Below are positions 39,069 to 48,469 of a stretch of 64,000 nucleotides of DNA, piece by piece. The number at the start of each line of letters is the position of its first letter. The first letter of the stretch is position 1. The notes under the pieces were generated by a model. The model had not been told where the DNA came from and made no database searches. It saw only the letters and a program-made list of their open reading frames with translations. A program made the translations under genes and the position numbers. This DNA is from Citrobacter amalonaticus (lineage in GTDB: Bacteria > Pseudomonadota > Gammaproteobacteria > Enterobacterales > Enterobacteriaceae), in NCBI RefSeq assembly GCF_018252635.1, contig NZ_JAGTXM010000006.1:372001-436000 (forward strand). The letters are read 5' to 3'.

Positions 39069-40319
39069 ATGGATATAATGAGAAGTGTTGTGGGTATGGC
39101 GGTATTGCTGGTGATCGCATACTTACTGTCAGTGAATAAAAAACGCATCAGCTTACGTACCGTGGGCGCCGCGTTGGTACTGCAAATCGCGATTGGCGGG
39201 ATCATGCTCTATTTCCCGCCGGGAAAATGGCTGGTAGAGCAGGCCGCGCTGGGCGTACATAAGGTCATGTCTTATAGTGACGCGGGCAGTGCCTTTATTT
39301 TTGGCTCTCTGGTTGGGCCAAAAATGGATGTGCTGTTTGATGGCGCTGGCTTTATCTTCGCCTTCCGCGTGCTCCCCGCGATCATTTTTGTCACCGCGCT
39401 TATCAGCCTGCTGTACTACATTGGCGTGATGGGTCTGTTGATTCGCATTCTGGGTGGGATTTTCCAGAAAGCCCTGAATATCAGTAAGATTGAATCGTTT
39501 GTTGCGGTCACGACGATTTTCCTTGGTCAGAATGAGATCCCGGCGATCGTGAAGCCGTTTATTGACCGTCTGAATCGCAATGAACTGTTTACTGCGATCT
39601 GTAGCGGGATGGCCTCGATTGCGGGTTCAATGATGATTGGCTATGCCGGTATGGGCGTGCCGATTGATTATCTGCTGGCAGCCTCGCTGATGGCGATTCC
39701 AGGTGGGATCCTGTTTGCCCGTATTTTGAGTCCGGCAACAGAAGCGTCAAAAGTCACTTTCGAAAACCTCTCTTTCACCGAGACGCCACCCAAAAGCATT
39801 ATCGAAGCTGCGGCAAGCGGTGCGATGACAGGGCTGAAAATTGCCGCTGGTGTGGCAACGGTGGTAATGGCATTTGTCGCGATTATCGCGCTGATTAACG
39901 GCATTATCGGCGGAATTGGCGGCTGGTTCGGCTATGGACAGGCGACGCTAGAAGGGATCTTCGGCTGGGTGTTAGCCCCGCTGGCGTGGATCATGGGCGT
40001 TGACTGGAGTGATGCCACCCTGGCAGGGAGCCTGATTGGGCAGAAGCTGGCGATCAACGAATTTGTCGCTTACCTTAACCTCTCGCCTTACCTGCAGGAT
40101 GGCGGCACCCTGGATGTGAAAACCATCGCCATCATTTCTTTTGCGCTGTGTGGGTTTGCCAACTTTGGTTCTATCGGCGTGGTGGTTGGGGCGTTCTCCG
40201 CCATTTCACCTCAGCGCGCGCCGGAAATCGCCCAGTTGGGTATGCGGGCACTTGCAGCCGCTACGCTCTCTAACCTGATGAGTGCGACCATTGCCGGATT
40301 CTTTATCGGTTTAGCGTAG
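39069..40319 (+). CDS. psuT: Putative pseudouridine transporter PsuT (NupC/CNT family)
   Basis: This 416-residue concentrative nucleoside transporter-type protein has about 10 helices and the family motifs FLGQNEIPAIVKPF and GMASIAGSMMIGYAGMGVP. Placement after psuKG suggests uptake of pseudouridine; this is inference from context, as E. coli YeiM is little studied. Start ATG 39069 follows AAGGGAAA. A REP follows the stop. Confidence 0.92.
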   Translation: MDIMRSVVGMAVLLVIAYLLSVNKKRISLRTVGAALVLQIAIGGIMLYFPPGKWLVEQAALGVHKVMSYSDAGSAFIFGSLVGPKMDVLFDGAGFIFAFRVLPAIIFVTALISLLYYIGVMGLLIRILGGIFQKALNISKIESFVAVTTIFLGQNEIPAIVKPFIDRLNRNELFTAICSGMASIAGSMMIGYAGMGVPIDYLLAASLMAIPGGILFARILSPATEASKVTFENLSFTETPPKSIIEAAASGAMTGLKIAAGVATVVMAFVAIIALINGIIGGIGGWFGYGQATLEGIFGWVLAPLAWIMGVDWSDATLAGSLIGQKLAINEFVAYLNLSPYLQDGGTLDVKTIAIISFALCGFANFGSIGVVVGAFSAISPQRAPEIAQLGMRALAAATLSNLMSATIAGFFIGLA

Positions 40320-40328
40320 CCATTGAGA

Positions 40329-40395
40329 TTGCCGGATGGCGACGCTGTGCGTCTTATCCGGCCTACAGGGATAGGTCCTGTAGGCCGCGTCGCCT
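40329..40395. repeat. REP element between psuT and yeiI
   Basis: A TTGCCGGATGGCG to CTTATCCGGC palindrome is followed by a second inverted pair CCTACAGG/CCTGTAGG and the REP-like GGCCGCGTCGCC. Two convergent genes end on either side. E. coli K-12 has yeiL-rihB-nupX between psuT and yeiI. Confidence 0.8.
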
Positions 40396-40408
40396 TCCAG
40401 TATTGCGT

Positions 40409-41503
40409 TCAGTTCTGGCTTGTTTTTAACAGATACTGCGCGTTATCAGCGGAAAGGGTGGGATTGTTGATACTGACGCTGGCGCGTGACAGGGCCGCAC
40501 AGGCCATTGCGAAATTCGCGCTTTCACGAAACGCGCTTCCTTCCAGAAAGCAGTAGATTAGCCCGGCCATAAAGCCGTCGTCGGCGCCGAAGCTGTCGAC
40601 CACCGTATGAACAGGCGGCGTGAGTAGGAACTGTTCGCCGTCTTTCTCGCTACAGAAGACGGATTCATCTTCCAGACAGACAAAAATCTGCTGAATCCCC
40701 TGCTGGTGTAGGGTGTTCACTGCATTGCGTCGTTCGGCATCGCTGTTGATAGGATGACCCGATAAGATCTCCAGCTCTTTTTGCGTCGGTTTCAGCGTAT
40801 GGATGCGCGTAAACCAGGTTTTCACCTTCTCCGCCTTAAACTCGGAAACGGTATCAATAAATACCGGGATGTCATCGGCCACCGTAAAGACCCATTCGAT
40901 GGCTTCAGGTGTCAGGTTACAGTCCGCCAGAACCACACCGGCGTGGCGGATTAAATCCCGCGAGCTGTTCAGTAACTGCGGCGTGAGCTGTTGCAGGATG
41001 TGGGTATCGTTAATCGCCAGCACGGTCTCTTCCTGCTGGTTGGCGATGGAGAGATACGTTGAGGTGTTATGTCCGTGCAGGCGAATGCAACTGGAGATAT
41101 TGACGCCAGCCTGACGCGTTTGTTCCAGCAGCGTCTCGCCATAAAAATCACTGCCCACAGCGGAAATCAGATGTACATCGCGCCCCAGCAGGGCGAGGTT
41201 ATGGGCAATATTGCGTCCAACGCCGCCCGCTGAACAGTGGATACTGCCCGGATTGGATGCGGCTTGCGGGTAGTGGATATCCGCCATCCCGCGAATATCC
41301 ATGTTAATTGCGCCCACCACCACGCAATAGGCCTGCTCGGTGAGGATGTAACCTTTCCCTTTGATTGCCCCTTTACGCATCAGGTCCATGATGTGCGCGG
41401 CAACGCGAGAACGGCTGATCTGCAAAATATCGGCAATTTCGTTTTGCTGAATCAGCGGGTTGCGACGCAGAATTTTGAGTATCTGTTTTTCCCTGTCGTT
41501 CAT
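40409..41503 (-). CDS. yeiI: PfkB-family (nucleoside) kinase with N-terminal helix-turn-helix, YeiI
   Basis: This 364-residue protein starts with a winged helix-turn-helix (residues ~1-58; NEIADILQISRSRVAAHI). A PfkB kinase domain closely related to PsuK follows (GGVGRNIAHNLALLG, ADCNLTPEAI). The catalytic box reads GADD (306-309) instead of GAGD, keeping Asp309. The fusion suggests a regulator that senses or phosphorylates a nucleoside. The target and substrate are not known from sequence. It ends an apparent yeiH-nfo-yeiI unit, 2 bp after nfo. Confidence 0.9.
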   Translation of the reverse strand: MNDREKQILKILRRNPLIQQNEIADILQISRSRVAAHIMDLMRKGAIKGKGYILTEQAYCVVVGAINMDIRGMADIHYPQAASNPGSIHCSAGGVGRNIAHNLALLGRDVHLISAVGSDFYGETLLEQTRQAGVNISSCIRLHGHNTSTYLSIANQQEETVLAINDTHILQQLTPQLLNSSRDLIRHAGVVLADCNLTPEAIEWVFTVADDIPVFIDTVSEFKAEKVKTWFTRIHTLKPTQKELEILSGHPINSDAERRNAVNTLHQQGIQQIFVCLEDESVFCSEKDGEQFLLTPPVHTVVDSFGADDGFMAGLIYCFLEGSAFRESANFAMACAALSRASVSINNPTLSADNAQYLLKTSQN

Positions 41504-41505
41504 GA

Positions 41506-42363
41506 TTACGCAACCGCCTTTTCTGTCTGTTGCGCTTTCAGCCAGGCAATTTCTTCTGCCCAGATGTCGGGATTGATGGTTTCCAGCACCAGCGGGATAC
41601 CGTCAAAACGGGCGTCCTGCATGATCCAGCGGAACGCATCGTGACCAATGTTGCCTTCACCCAGACTGTGGTGGCGGTCGACCCGACTGCCAAAGGCACT
41701 TTTGGCATCGTTCAGGTGCATACCGCGCAGATACTGGAAGCCAACGATACGCTCGAATTCGGCAAAGGTTTTTTCGCATTCAGCGGCGGAACGCAAGTCG
41801 TAACCCGCAGCGAAAGCGTGGCAGGTGTCGATGCAAACGCCGACGCGTGATTTGTCTTCTACGCCGTCGATGATGGCGGCAAGGTGCTCAAATTTGAATC
41901 CGAGATTGCTACCCTGACCGGCGGTATTTTCAATCACCGCGGTCACGCCTTCCGTCCGGGCGAGAGCGATGTTGATAGACTCGGCAATCTTCGCCAGACA
42001 TGCGTCTTCCGATATTTGCATCAGGTGGCTGCCCGGATGGAAGTTAAGCAGGGACAGGCCGAGTTGTTCGCAGCGCTGCATTTCATCAAGAAACGCTTCG
42101 CGGGACTTTTCCAGCGCCTCGTTAACCGGGTGGCCCAGGTTGATCAGATAACTGTCATGCGGCAGGATCTGAGCAGCCGTGAAATGGTATTTCTCACAGG
42201 CGGCTTTAAAGTCATCGATGATTTGCGCGGTAAGAGGGGCGGCGCGCCATTGACGCTGATTTTTGGTAAAGAGTGCAAACGCGGTTGCCTCTATTTCAGC
42301 GGCGCGTATTGCGGCATTTGCCAACCCGCCAGCTGCGCTGACGTGTGCTCCGATGTATTTCAT
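41506..42363 (-). CDS. nfo: Endonuclease IV
   Basis: This 285-residue AP endonuclease has every zinc ligand of the E. coli enzyme in register: His69, His109, Glu145, Asp179, His182, His216, Asp229, His231 and Glu261. It cleaves 5' to abasic and oxidised sites in base excision repair; in E. coli it belongs to the SoxRS regulon. The RBS AGGAG lies 6 nt before ATG and is partly inside a long inverted repeat that spans the yeiH-nfo gap. yeiI follows at 2 bp. Confidence 0.97.
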   Translation of the reverse strand: MKYIGAHVSAAGGLANAAIRAAEIEATAFALFTKNQRQWRAAPLTAQIIDDFKAACEKYHFTAAQILPHDSYLINLGHPVNEALEKSREAFLDEMQRCEQLGLSLLNFHPGSHLMQISEDACLAKIAESINIALARTEGVTAVIENTAGQGSNLGFKFEHLAAIIDGVEDKSRVGVCIDTCHAFAAGYDLRSAAECEKTFAEFERIVGFQYLRGMHLNDAKSAFGSRVDRHHSLGEGNIGHDAFRWIMQDARFDGIPLVLETINPDIWAEEIAWLKAQQTEKAVA

Positions 42364-42371
42364 TAAAGACT

Positions 42372-42450
42372 CCTGTTAACCCGCCAGATTTGGCCTGGAG
42401 GATTTGTGTATCCGGAAATTGAATCTTGCCAATCATAGCGGGTTAACAGG
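42372..42450 (-). promoter_or_regulatory. Long inverted repeat covering the nfo Shine-Dalgarno
   Basis: Arms CCTGTTAACCCGC (42372-42384) and its exact complement (42438-42450) are 13 bp with no mismatch, 53 nt apart. Inside, GATTGGC and GCCAAATC on the transcript strand add about seven pairs with one bulge. On the nfo mRNA the downstream arm ends in AGG of the AGGAG Shine-Dalgarno. No T tract follows, so this is unlikely to be a simple terminator. Confidence 0.6.
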
Positions 42451-42466
42451 GGCAGGATGTAGCGAA

Positions 42467-43516
42467 TTATGCAATAACGTGCTGGACCAGGACGTTAATC
42501 ACGCCACCGCCGACAATCAGCCAGATGAACAGCACCAGTGCCATCAACAGCGGTTTCGCCCCGGCTTTCTTCAGCGCGCTGACATGAGTCGTCAGCCCCA
42601 GAGCCGCCATTGCCATGGCCAGCAGTACCGTATCCAGTGTGACCAGCATGTTCACCACCGCCTGCGGTAACAGGTGGAACGAGTTGAAAATGGCGACCAC
42701 AATGAACAGGATGGCAAACCACGGAATGGTGATTTTGCTTTTTTCCCCATCGCTGGCAGGTGACAATTGCTTAACGCGAGCGGCCATAAAGATGAGGAAC
42801 GGAGCCAGCATCATGACGCGCAGCATTTTGGCAATCACTGCCGCGTTTTCGGCGTCCGGGTTAATCGCATGTCCCGCAGCAACGACCTGGGCGACTTCAT
42901 GCATGGTAGAGCCAATGAAGATGCCGTAGGTTTCCGGGCTAAACCAGTGCGTCAGCAGCGGATACATCGCCGGATAGAGGAAAATCGCCAGCGTACCGAA
43001 GATCACCACGGTAGCGACGGCGACCGTGACTTTACTTGCTTCGGCTTTCACAACCGGTTCCGTCGCCAGTACCGCCGCCGCGCCGCAAATGCTGCTACCC
43101 GCGCCGATAAGCCAGCTGGTCTGGCGATCCAGCCCAAAGACTTTTTGCCCCAGAAAGCAGGCCAGCATAAAGGTGCTCGACAGCGTCAGGATATCGATCA
43201 GAATACCACTGACGCCTACGTCGGCAATTTGCGCGAAGGTGAGGCGAAAGCCGTAGAGGATGATCCCCAGGCGCAGTAAATGTTGTTTGGCAAACAGCAC
43301 GCCGCCGTCACAGCTTTTCCAGATCTGGGGATAAACGGTGTTACCTGTCACCATCCCCAACAAAATCGCTAAGGTGAGGGCGCTGAACCCGGCACCTGCC
43401 ACGGCGGGAATGGACCCGCCCCATAAGGCAACTCCGGTAATCACTGCACTCAGGGCAAGCCCCGGAATAAAATGCCACACTGTTCGACGATGATTCGTTA
43501 AGGTGAGTTCTGTCAT
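42467..43516 (-). CDS. yeiH: Putative sulfate exporter-family membrane protein YeiH
   Basis: This 349-residue protein has about ten helices and the UPF0324/YeiH signatures [13 protein letters not shown] and [13 protein letters not shown]. The start is ATG 43516 ([12 protein letters not shown]) after GAGGAGAAGG. The same frame is open to 44062, but that part overlaps yeiE and is spurious. The family is annotated as putative sulfate exporter without direct proof. It diverges from the LysR gene yeiE, its likely regulator. Confidence 0.93.
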   Translation of the reverse strand: MTELTLTNHRRTVWHFIPGLALSAVITGVALWGGSIPAVAGAGFSALTLAILLGMVTGNTVYPQIWKSCDGGVLFAKQHLLRLGIILYGFRLTFAQIADVGVSGILIDILTLSSTFMLACFLGQKVFGLDRQTSWLIGAGSSICGAAAVLATEPVVKAEASKVTVAVATVVIFGTLAIFLYPAMYPLLTHWFSPETYGIFIGSTMHEVAQVVAAGHAINPDAENAAVIAKMLRVMMLAPFLIFMAARVKQLSPASDGEKSKITIPWFAILFIVVAIFNSFHLLPQAVVNMLVTLDTVLLAMAMAALGLTTHVSALKKAGAKPLLMALVLFIWLIVGGGVINVLVQHVIA

Positions 43517-43570
43517 TGCCTTCTCCTCTTTTATGGGCAAAAGGTTACGGCGAACTGGTTTAAAAATAAA

Positions 43571-43594
43571 ATTGATTATATATTTATAATTAAT
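43571..43594. promoter_or_regulatory. LysR-type operator candidate between yeiH and yeiE
   Basis: ATTGATTAT (43571-43579) and ATAATTAAT (43586-43594) are inverted with 8 of 9 bases matching, and fit the T-N11-A palindrome of LysR-type regulators. Location in a divergent gap supports autoregulation by YeiE. Confidence 0.5.
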
Positions 43595-43615
43595 CTTTAT
43601 AAGTGGTAAGCGAAC

Positions 43616-44479
43616 ATGCACATCACCCTGCGACAGCTTGAAGTTTTCACCGAAGTTTTGAAAAGCGGCTCTACGACACAGGCATCGGTGATGCTGGCGC
43701 TGTCGCAGTCGGCGGTCAGCGCGGCGCTGACCGATCTGGAAGGTCAACTGGGCGTTCAGCTTTTCGATCGCGTAGGCAAACGGCTGGTGGTGAATGAACA
43801 TGGGCGCTTGCTCTACCCGCGAGCGCTGGCGTTGCTGGAGCAGGCGGTGGAGATTGAGCAGTTGTTCCGCGAAGACAACGGCGCGATCCGCGTGTATGCC
43901 AGTAGCACCATAGGCAACTACATCCTTCCGGGGGTAATTGCCCGTTATCGTCGCGATTTCCCCGCGCTCCCGCTGGAACTCAGCGTCGGCAACAGCCAGG
44001 ACGTAATAACGGCAGTGCTCGATTTTCGTGTCGACATTGGGCTTATCGAAGGGCCGTGCCACAATACAGAAATCATTTCAGAGCCGTGGCTGGAAGATGA
44101 ACTGGTGGTATTCGCCGCGCCATCCTCGCCGCTCGCGCAGGGACCGGTGACGCTTGAACAACTCGCATCCGCCCCCTGGATCCTGCGCGAACGCGGTTCC
44201 GGTACGCGTGAAATTGTGGATTATCTGCTGTTGTCGCATTTACCCAAATTTGAAATGGCGATGGAACTGGGAAACTCCGAAGCCATCAAACATGCCGTGC
44301 GTCATGGGCTGGGCATTAGCTGCCTGTCGCGCCGGGTGATTGATGAACAACTCCAGGCGGGAACGCTGAGCGAAGTCGCGGTGCCGCTTCCGCGTCTGGT
44401 GCGTACGCTCTGGCGGATCCATCATCGCCAGAAACACCTCTCTAATGCGCTCCAGCGCTTCCTGAGTTATTGCGAATAA
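43616..44479 (+). CDS. yeiE: LysR-family transcriptional regulator YeiE
   Basis: This 287-residue regulator has an N-terminal helix-turn-helix (residues ~17-40; [20 protein letters not shown]) and a LysR substrate-binding domain (about 88-287) with GSGTRE. It ends about six residues earlier than the E. coli K-12 protein. It is divergent from yeiH; E. coli YeiE influences iron homeostasis and related YeiE proteins respond to sulfite. Targets besides yeiH are not evident here. Confidence 0.93.
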   Translation: MHITLRQLEVFTEVLKSGSTTQASVMLALSQSAVSAALTDLEGQLGVQLFDRVGKRLVVNEHGRLLYPRALALLEQAVEIEQLFREDNGAIRVYASSTIGNYILPGVIARYRRDFPALPLELSVGNSQDVITAVLDFRVDIGLIEGPCHNTEIISEPWLEDELVVFAAPSSPLAQGPVTLEQLASAPWILRERGSGTREIVDYLLLSHLPKFEMAMELGNSEAIKHAVRHGLGISCLSRRVIDEQLQAGTLSEVAVPLPRLVRTLWRIHHRQKHLSNALQRFLSYCE

Positions 44480-44665
44480 AGCCTCTGGAAACCAATCGCC
44501 TGAGGGGGGCCAGGTCCTGGGGGACAGTAAGTTCACCATTCTCTGCTATTACTTATAATCCGCGACCAGTCATGAAGGTCTCTTATAACAGCGCATTTGT
44601 GCCAGAAGGAGAGCGTTTCGTCTGTTACAATCGCGCCTCATTTTTTGAATGGATAGCATTTTCAC

Positions 44666-46135
44666 ATGGTTTCCGAAACTAAAACCACAGAAGCGCCCGC
44701 GTTACGTCGCGAACTGAAGGCGCGTCACCTGACGATGATCGCAATTGGCGGTTCTATCGGTACAGGTCTTTTCGTGGCATCTGGCGCCACCATTTCCGCA
44801 GCGGGTCCAGGCGGTGCGCTGTTTTCCTATATTCTGATTGGCCTGATGGTGTATTTCCTGATGACCAGTCTTGGCGAACTGGCGGCGTATATGCCGGTGT
44901 CCGGTTCGTTTGCGACCTATGGTCAAAACTACGTTGAAGAAGGCTTTGGTTTCGCGCTGGGCTGGAACTACTGGTACAACTGGGCGGTGACTATTGCTGT
45001 GGACCTCGTGGCGGCACAACTGGTGATGAGCTGGTGGTTCCCTGATACCCCAGGCTGGATCTGGAGTGCGCTGTTCCTCGGCGTGATTTTCCTGCTGAAC
45101 TACATCTCGGTCAGAGGTTTTGGTGAAGCGGAATATTGGTTCTCACTGATCAAAGTGGCGACCGTGATTATCTTTATCATTGTCGGCGTCATGATGATCG
45201 TCGGTATCTTCAAAGGCGCTCAACCGGTGGGCTGGAGCAACTGGACGACGGGTGATGCGCCGTTTGCCGGTGGTTTTGCGGCGATGATTGGCGTGGCGAT
45301 GATTGTCGGTTTCTCCTTCCAGGGGACAGAGCTCATCGGTATTGCTGCCGGTGAATCTGAAGATCCGGAGAAGAACATACCGCGTGCGGTGCGTCAGGTG
45401 TTCTGGCGAATCCTGCTGTTCTATGTCTTTGCGATTCTGATTATCAGCCTGATCATCCCGTACACCGATCCGAGCCTGCTGCGTAACGATGTGAAAGACA
45501 TCAGCGTCAGCCCGTTCACGCTGGTCTTCCAGCATGCCGGTCTGCTCTCTGCGGCGGCGGTGATGAATGCGGTGATCCTGACGGCGGTGCTGTCGGCGGG
45601 TAACTCCGGGATGTACGCCTCAACCCGTATGCTTTACACCCTGGCCTGCGACGGCAAAGCCCCGCGTATTTTCGCGAAGCTGTCTCGCGGCGGTGTTCCG
45701 CGTAATGCGTTGTACGCCACGACGGTGATTGCCGGTCTGTGCTTCCTGACCTCAATGTTCGGTAACCAGACGGTTTACCTGTGGCTTCTGAACACCTCCG
45801 GGATGACAGGATTTATCGCCTGGCTGGGGATTGCCATCAGTCACTATCGTTTCCGTCGTGGGTATGTTCTGCAGGGGCATGACGTGAAGGATCTGCCGTA
45901 TCGTTCCGGTTTCTTCCCACTGGGACCCATCTTCGCGTTTGTTCTGTGTCTGATCATTACGCTGGGCCAGAACTACGAAGCGTTCCTGAAAGACACCATT
46001 GACTGGGGCGGCGTGGCGGCAACCTATATTGGTATCCCGCTGTTCCTGATTATCTGGTTCGGCTATAAGTTCACCCGTGGGACGCACTTCGTCCGTTACA
46101 GTGAAATGCACTTCCCGGAACGCGTGAAGAAATAG
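44666..46135 (+). CDS. lysP: Lysine-specific permease LysP
   Basis: This 489-residue APC-family transporter has 12 helices and the amino acid permease signature in GGSIGTGLFVASGATISAAG (residues ~28-47) and the ELIGIAAGES helix-6 region. It imports L-lysine with protons and, in E. coli, also restrains the CadC regulator. Start MVSETKTTEAPALRR lacks a strong RBS. The ~185 bp upstream contain AT-rich promoter-like sequence but no site I can name. Confidence 0.95.
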   Translation: MVSETKTTEAPALRRELKARHLTMIAIGGSIGTGLFVASGATISAAGPGGALFSYILIGLMVYFLMTSLGELAAYMPVSGSFATYGQNYVEEGFGFALGWNYWYNWAVTIAVDLVAAQLVMSWWFPDTPGWIWSALFLGVIFLLNYISVRGFGEAEYWFSLIKVATVIIFIIVGVMMIVGIFKGAQPVGWSNWTTGDAPFAGGFAAMIGVAMIVGFSFQGTELIGIAAGESEDPEKNIPRAVRQVFWRILLFYVFAILIISLIIPYTDPSLLRNDVKDISVSPFTLVFQHAGLLSAAAVMNAVILTAVLSAGNSGMYASTRMLYTLACDGKAPRIFAKLSRGGVPRNALYATTVIAGLCFLTSMFGNQTVYLWLLNTSGMTGFIAWLGIAISHYRFRRGYVLQGHDVKDLPYRSGFFPLGPIFAFVLCLIITLGQNYEAFLKDTIDWGGVAATYIGIPLFLIIWFGYKFTRGTHFVRYSEMHFPERVKK

Positions 46136-46160
46136 TCATAAGCGCGTGAATGAAGCGATA

Positions 46161-46187
46161 AAAAAGCCTCCATTGCGGAGGCTTTTT
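46161..46187. terminator. Bidirectional terminator between lysP and cirA
   Basis: AAAAAGCCTCC (46161-46171) and GGAGGCTTTTT (46177-46187) form an 11-bp stem with an ATTGC loop, with A and T runs for both convergent genes. Confidence 0.92.
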
Positions 46188-46199
46188 GTTGGGGGAGAC

Positions 46200-48185
46200 T
46201 CAGAAGTTGTACGTCAGACCTACCGTGTAGCGACGACCATCAAGGATGGTGTCGTAGGTATCGTAATCAATCTGTTTATCCAGCACGTTATACACCCCGG
46301 CTGTCACCAGCAGGTTTTTATTTGCGTTGTAACGCAGACCGACATCTACCTGCGTATAGGACGGTGTACCTTGCGACATTGAGGTACGGCTCAGGTATTC
46401 AGACGTTTTACCGCGGAAGTTCAAACGGCTCCAGACGCCGACGGTCTCCGTCGCCTGCCAGTCCAGCGTGGTGTTAAACATATGCTTTGGCATTTTGTTT
46501 AACGGTTTGCCCTCGAACTGACCGCTTTTCTGTTCTGACTCGGTATAGGTGTAGTTGGCCGTCCAGTTAAGGTCGCGGGTTATCTTCCAGCCGAATGTCG
46601 ATTCCACGCCGCGCATGTTGGCTTTATCAACGTTCACACGGTCGCTGACAAAATCATAGCTTTCGCTGCCAATCGTACAGGCCGGATCGGCGCTGCTGTT
46701 ACAGCGGCGAACTTCGGTGATCTTGTCTTTGAAATCGGTGTTGAACAGGGTAATACCGGCGTTGAGGTTGTCGCCGTTATCCCACAGCAGTCCCAGCTCT
46801 TCGCTCAGGCTCTTTTCCGGTTTCAGGTCCGGGTTGCCGACGATGATGCCATTCAGCCGACCGCCACCGGTGACTTGCCCCCAGCTTGCGGAGGATTGAC
46901 GCAGATCGGGTGCGCGGTAGCCTGCGGAGACGCCGCCTTTCAAGGTCCATTGATCGTTCAGATGCCAGACGCCATAGCCGCGCGGCGTCCAGTTGTCGCC
47001 GTAGTTTTCGTCTTTATCCATGCGGATCCCGCCGGTCAGGGTGAAGCTATCGGTCATCGCCCATTCATCTTCTGCAAACAGTGCCCAGCTCCAGCGGGTC
47101 AGCTTATTCAGACCGTCAGCCGCTTCCAGCTGGTTACCGTTATCGCGAAGTTTTTCGTAACGATACTGACCGCCCAGCGTCAGGGTATGAGCGCCGAGGA
47201 AAATCTGGTTCTGGTTATTGAAGATCGTGTTGTACGACTTCATCTCACGGCCTGGGTTGTTGGTCTCTTCCTGCTGGATATAGCTGGTACTGTTGAAATC
47301 ATCGTAATAGCCGCTGTGCGTTAACGAGTACGTCGTGTGCTCATAGCGGTTTTCACTTTTCGTGTTTGGCTTGCAGGTGCCATTCCGGCAGGTCTCTGCG
47401 GCCATGGATTTGCCCGGCGTACTGTCTCGGTCCTGCAATTCACGAGCGATATCAAAATCGATGTCGTTTTTATCATCGGGCGTAAAGTTAAGGGTCAGAC
47501 CGCCGTTACGCAGGCGCTGCTCATTGTAACCGTTGAGGATCTGATCTTCTGCGCGGCGAGAAAGCAACCCTGTAACTTTCGCGCCCAGCAAACCGTCGAT
47601 CAGCGGACCCGAGGCATAGGCGTTAGTCTGGAACAGATCGCCGGAGTCGCTGTTTTCCTGGAAGGTAGCATCGCCGTGCAGAGAGCCTGTCCAGCCTTTG
47701 GTGTTAGAGACTTTTTTGGTGATCACGTTAATCACGCCGCCCATTGCATCGGAGCCGTACAGTGAAGACATCGGGCCACGGATAACCTCGATACGCTCGA
47801 TGGACTCCAGCGGCGGCAGCCAGCCCTGCTCAATCCCAGAATTATCGCTGTTCGGACGCGTACCGCGGGTGCTGATGCGTTTACCGTTCACCAGGAACAG
47901 CGTGTATTGTGACGCCATCCCGCGGATGCTGATATCACTGCTGCTGCCGCCGCCGGTGACGACCACGCCTGGCACATCTTTCAGCGCGTCGGTGACGTCA
48001 CGGTAAGCTTTGTCTTCAATTTGTTGTTTGGAAATAACCGAAATCGAAGCCGGGGCATTCTGGATTTTCTGCTCAAATCCCGTCGCGGTAACCACAACGG
48101 TATCCTGATCGGCAGCATGAACGAGCGATGGGAGGCATGCCGCGCTGATTACGACAGCTATAGCCTTAACGTGAGGTATGGTCAT
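46200..48185 (-). CDS. cirA: Catecholate siderophore/colicin I receptor CirA
   Basis: This 661-residue TonB-dependent outer-membrane receptor has a signal peptide (residues 1-25, ending LVHA), a TonB box (DTVVVTATG, about 28-36), a plug domain (to about 150; GGSSSDISIRGMA) and a 22-strand barrel that ends in the terminal phenylalanine (VGLTYNF). It takes up Fe(III)-catecholates and is hijacked by colicin I and some siderophore antibiotics. A Fur box lies 138 bp upstream. Its length is within two residues of the E. coli protein. Confidence 0.96.
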   Translation of the reverse strand: MTIPHVKAIAVVISAACLPSLVHAADQDTVVVTATGFEQKIQNAPASISVISKQQIEDKAYRDVTDALKDVPGVVVTGGGSSSDISIRGMASQYTLFLVNGKRISTRGTRPNSDNSGIEQGWLPPLESIERIEVIRGPMSSLYGSDAMGGVINVITKKVSNTKGWTGSLHGDATFQENSDSGDLFQTNAYASGPLIDGLLGAKVTGLLSRRAEDQILNGYNEQRLRNGGLTLNFTPDDKNDIDFDIARELQDRDSTPGKSMAAETCRNGTCKPNTKSENRYEHTTYSLTHSGYYDDFNSTSYIQQEETNNPGREMKSYNTIFNNQNQIFLGAHTLTLGGQYRYEKLRDNGNQLEAADGLNKLTRWSWALFAEDEWAMTDSFTLTGGIRMDKDENYGDNWTPRGYGVWHLNDQWTLKGGVSAGYRAPDLRQSSASWGQVTGGGRLNGIIVGNPDLKPEKSLSEELGLLWDNGDNLNAGITLFNTDFKDKITEVRRCNSSADPACTIGSESYDFVSDRVNVDKANMRGVESTFGWKITRDLNWTANYTYTESEQKSGQFEGKPLNKMPKHMFNTTLDWQATETVGVWSRLNFRGKTSEYLSRTSMSQGTPSYTQVDVGLRYNANKNLLVTAGVYNVLDKQIDYDTYDTILDGRRYTVGLTYNF

Positions 48186-48322
48186 TTTGTCATTCCATTA
48201 AACGAGTAAAAACCGCGTGTCATGTAAAAGGCCATGACAACTGTATGTGTTTGTCTTTTAAGAACTCTTAGCGGTAAAGAAGCGGGAGAAATTGTACAAA
48301 AGAATGAATATTTGTAAATACT

Positions 48323-48341
48323 AATGATAATTGAAATCATT
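48323..48341. promoter_or_regulatory. Fur box upstream of cirA
   Basis: AATGATAATTGAAATCATT approximates the 19-bp palindromic Fur consensus (GATAATGATAATCATTATC), as expected for an iron-repressed receptor. The rest of the 48186-48445 gap is AT-rich promoter DNA with no gene. Confidence 0.75.
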
Positions 48342-48445
48342 TGCGTTTGTTTGAGTTGAAAGGGAAAACCTTTTAAGTCAATAAGATAGAGGAACGTAAA
48401 TGTGAGGAAAAAATGAAGAAATGATGGAGGTGTGGACAAGACAAA

Positions 48446-48464
48446 GGAGGGCACATTGCCCTCC
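48446..48464 (-). terminator. Terminator after yeiG
   Basis: GGAGGGCA (48446-48453) and TGCCCTCC (48457-48464) enclose a 3-nt loop, directly past the yeiG stop; on the minus strand TTTGTCTTGT follows. Confidence 0.75.
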
Positions 48465-48469
48465 TGCGG

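Noticed and set aside
43517-44062. N-terminal extension of the yeiH frame (531-residue reading frame on the minus strand)
   Set aside because: It overlaps yeiE antisense, has no homology-like character, and ATG 43516 with a strong RBS gives the known family length.
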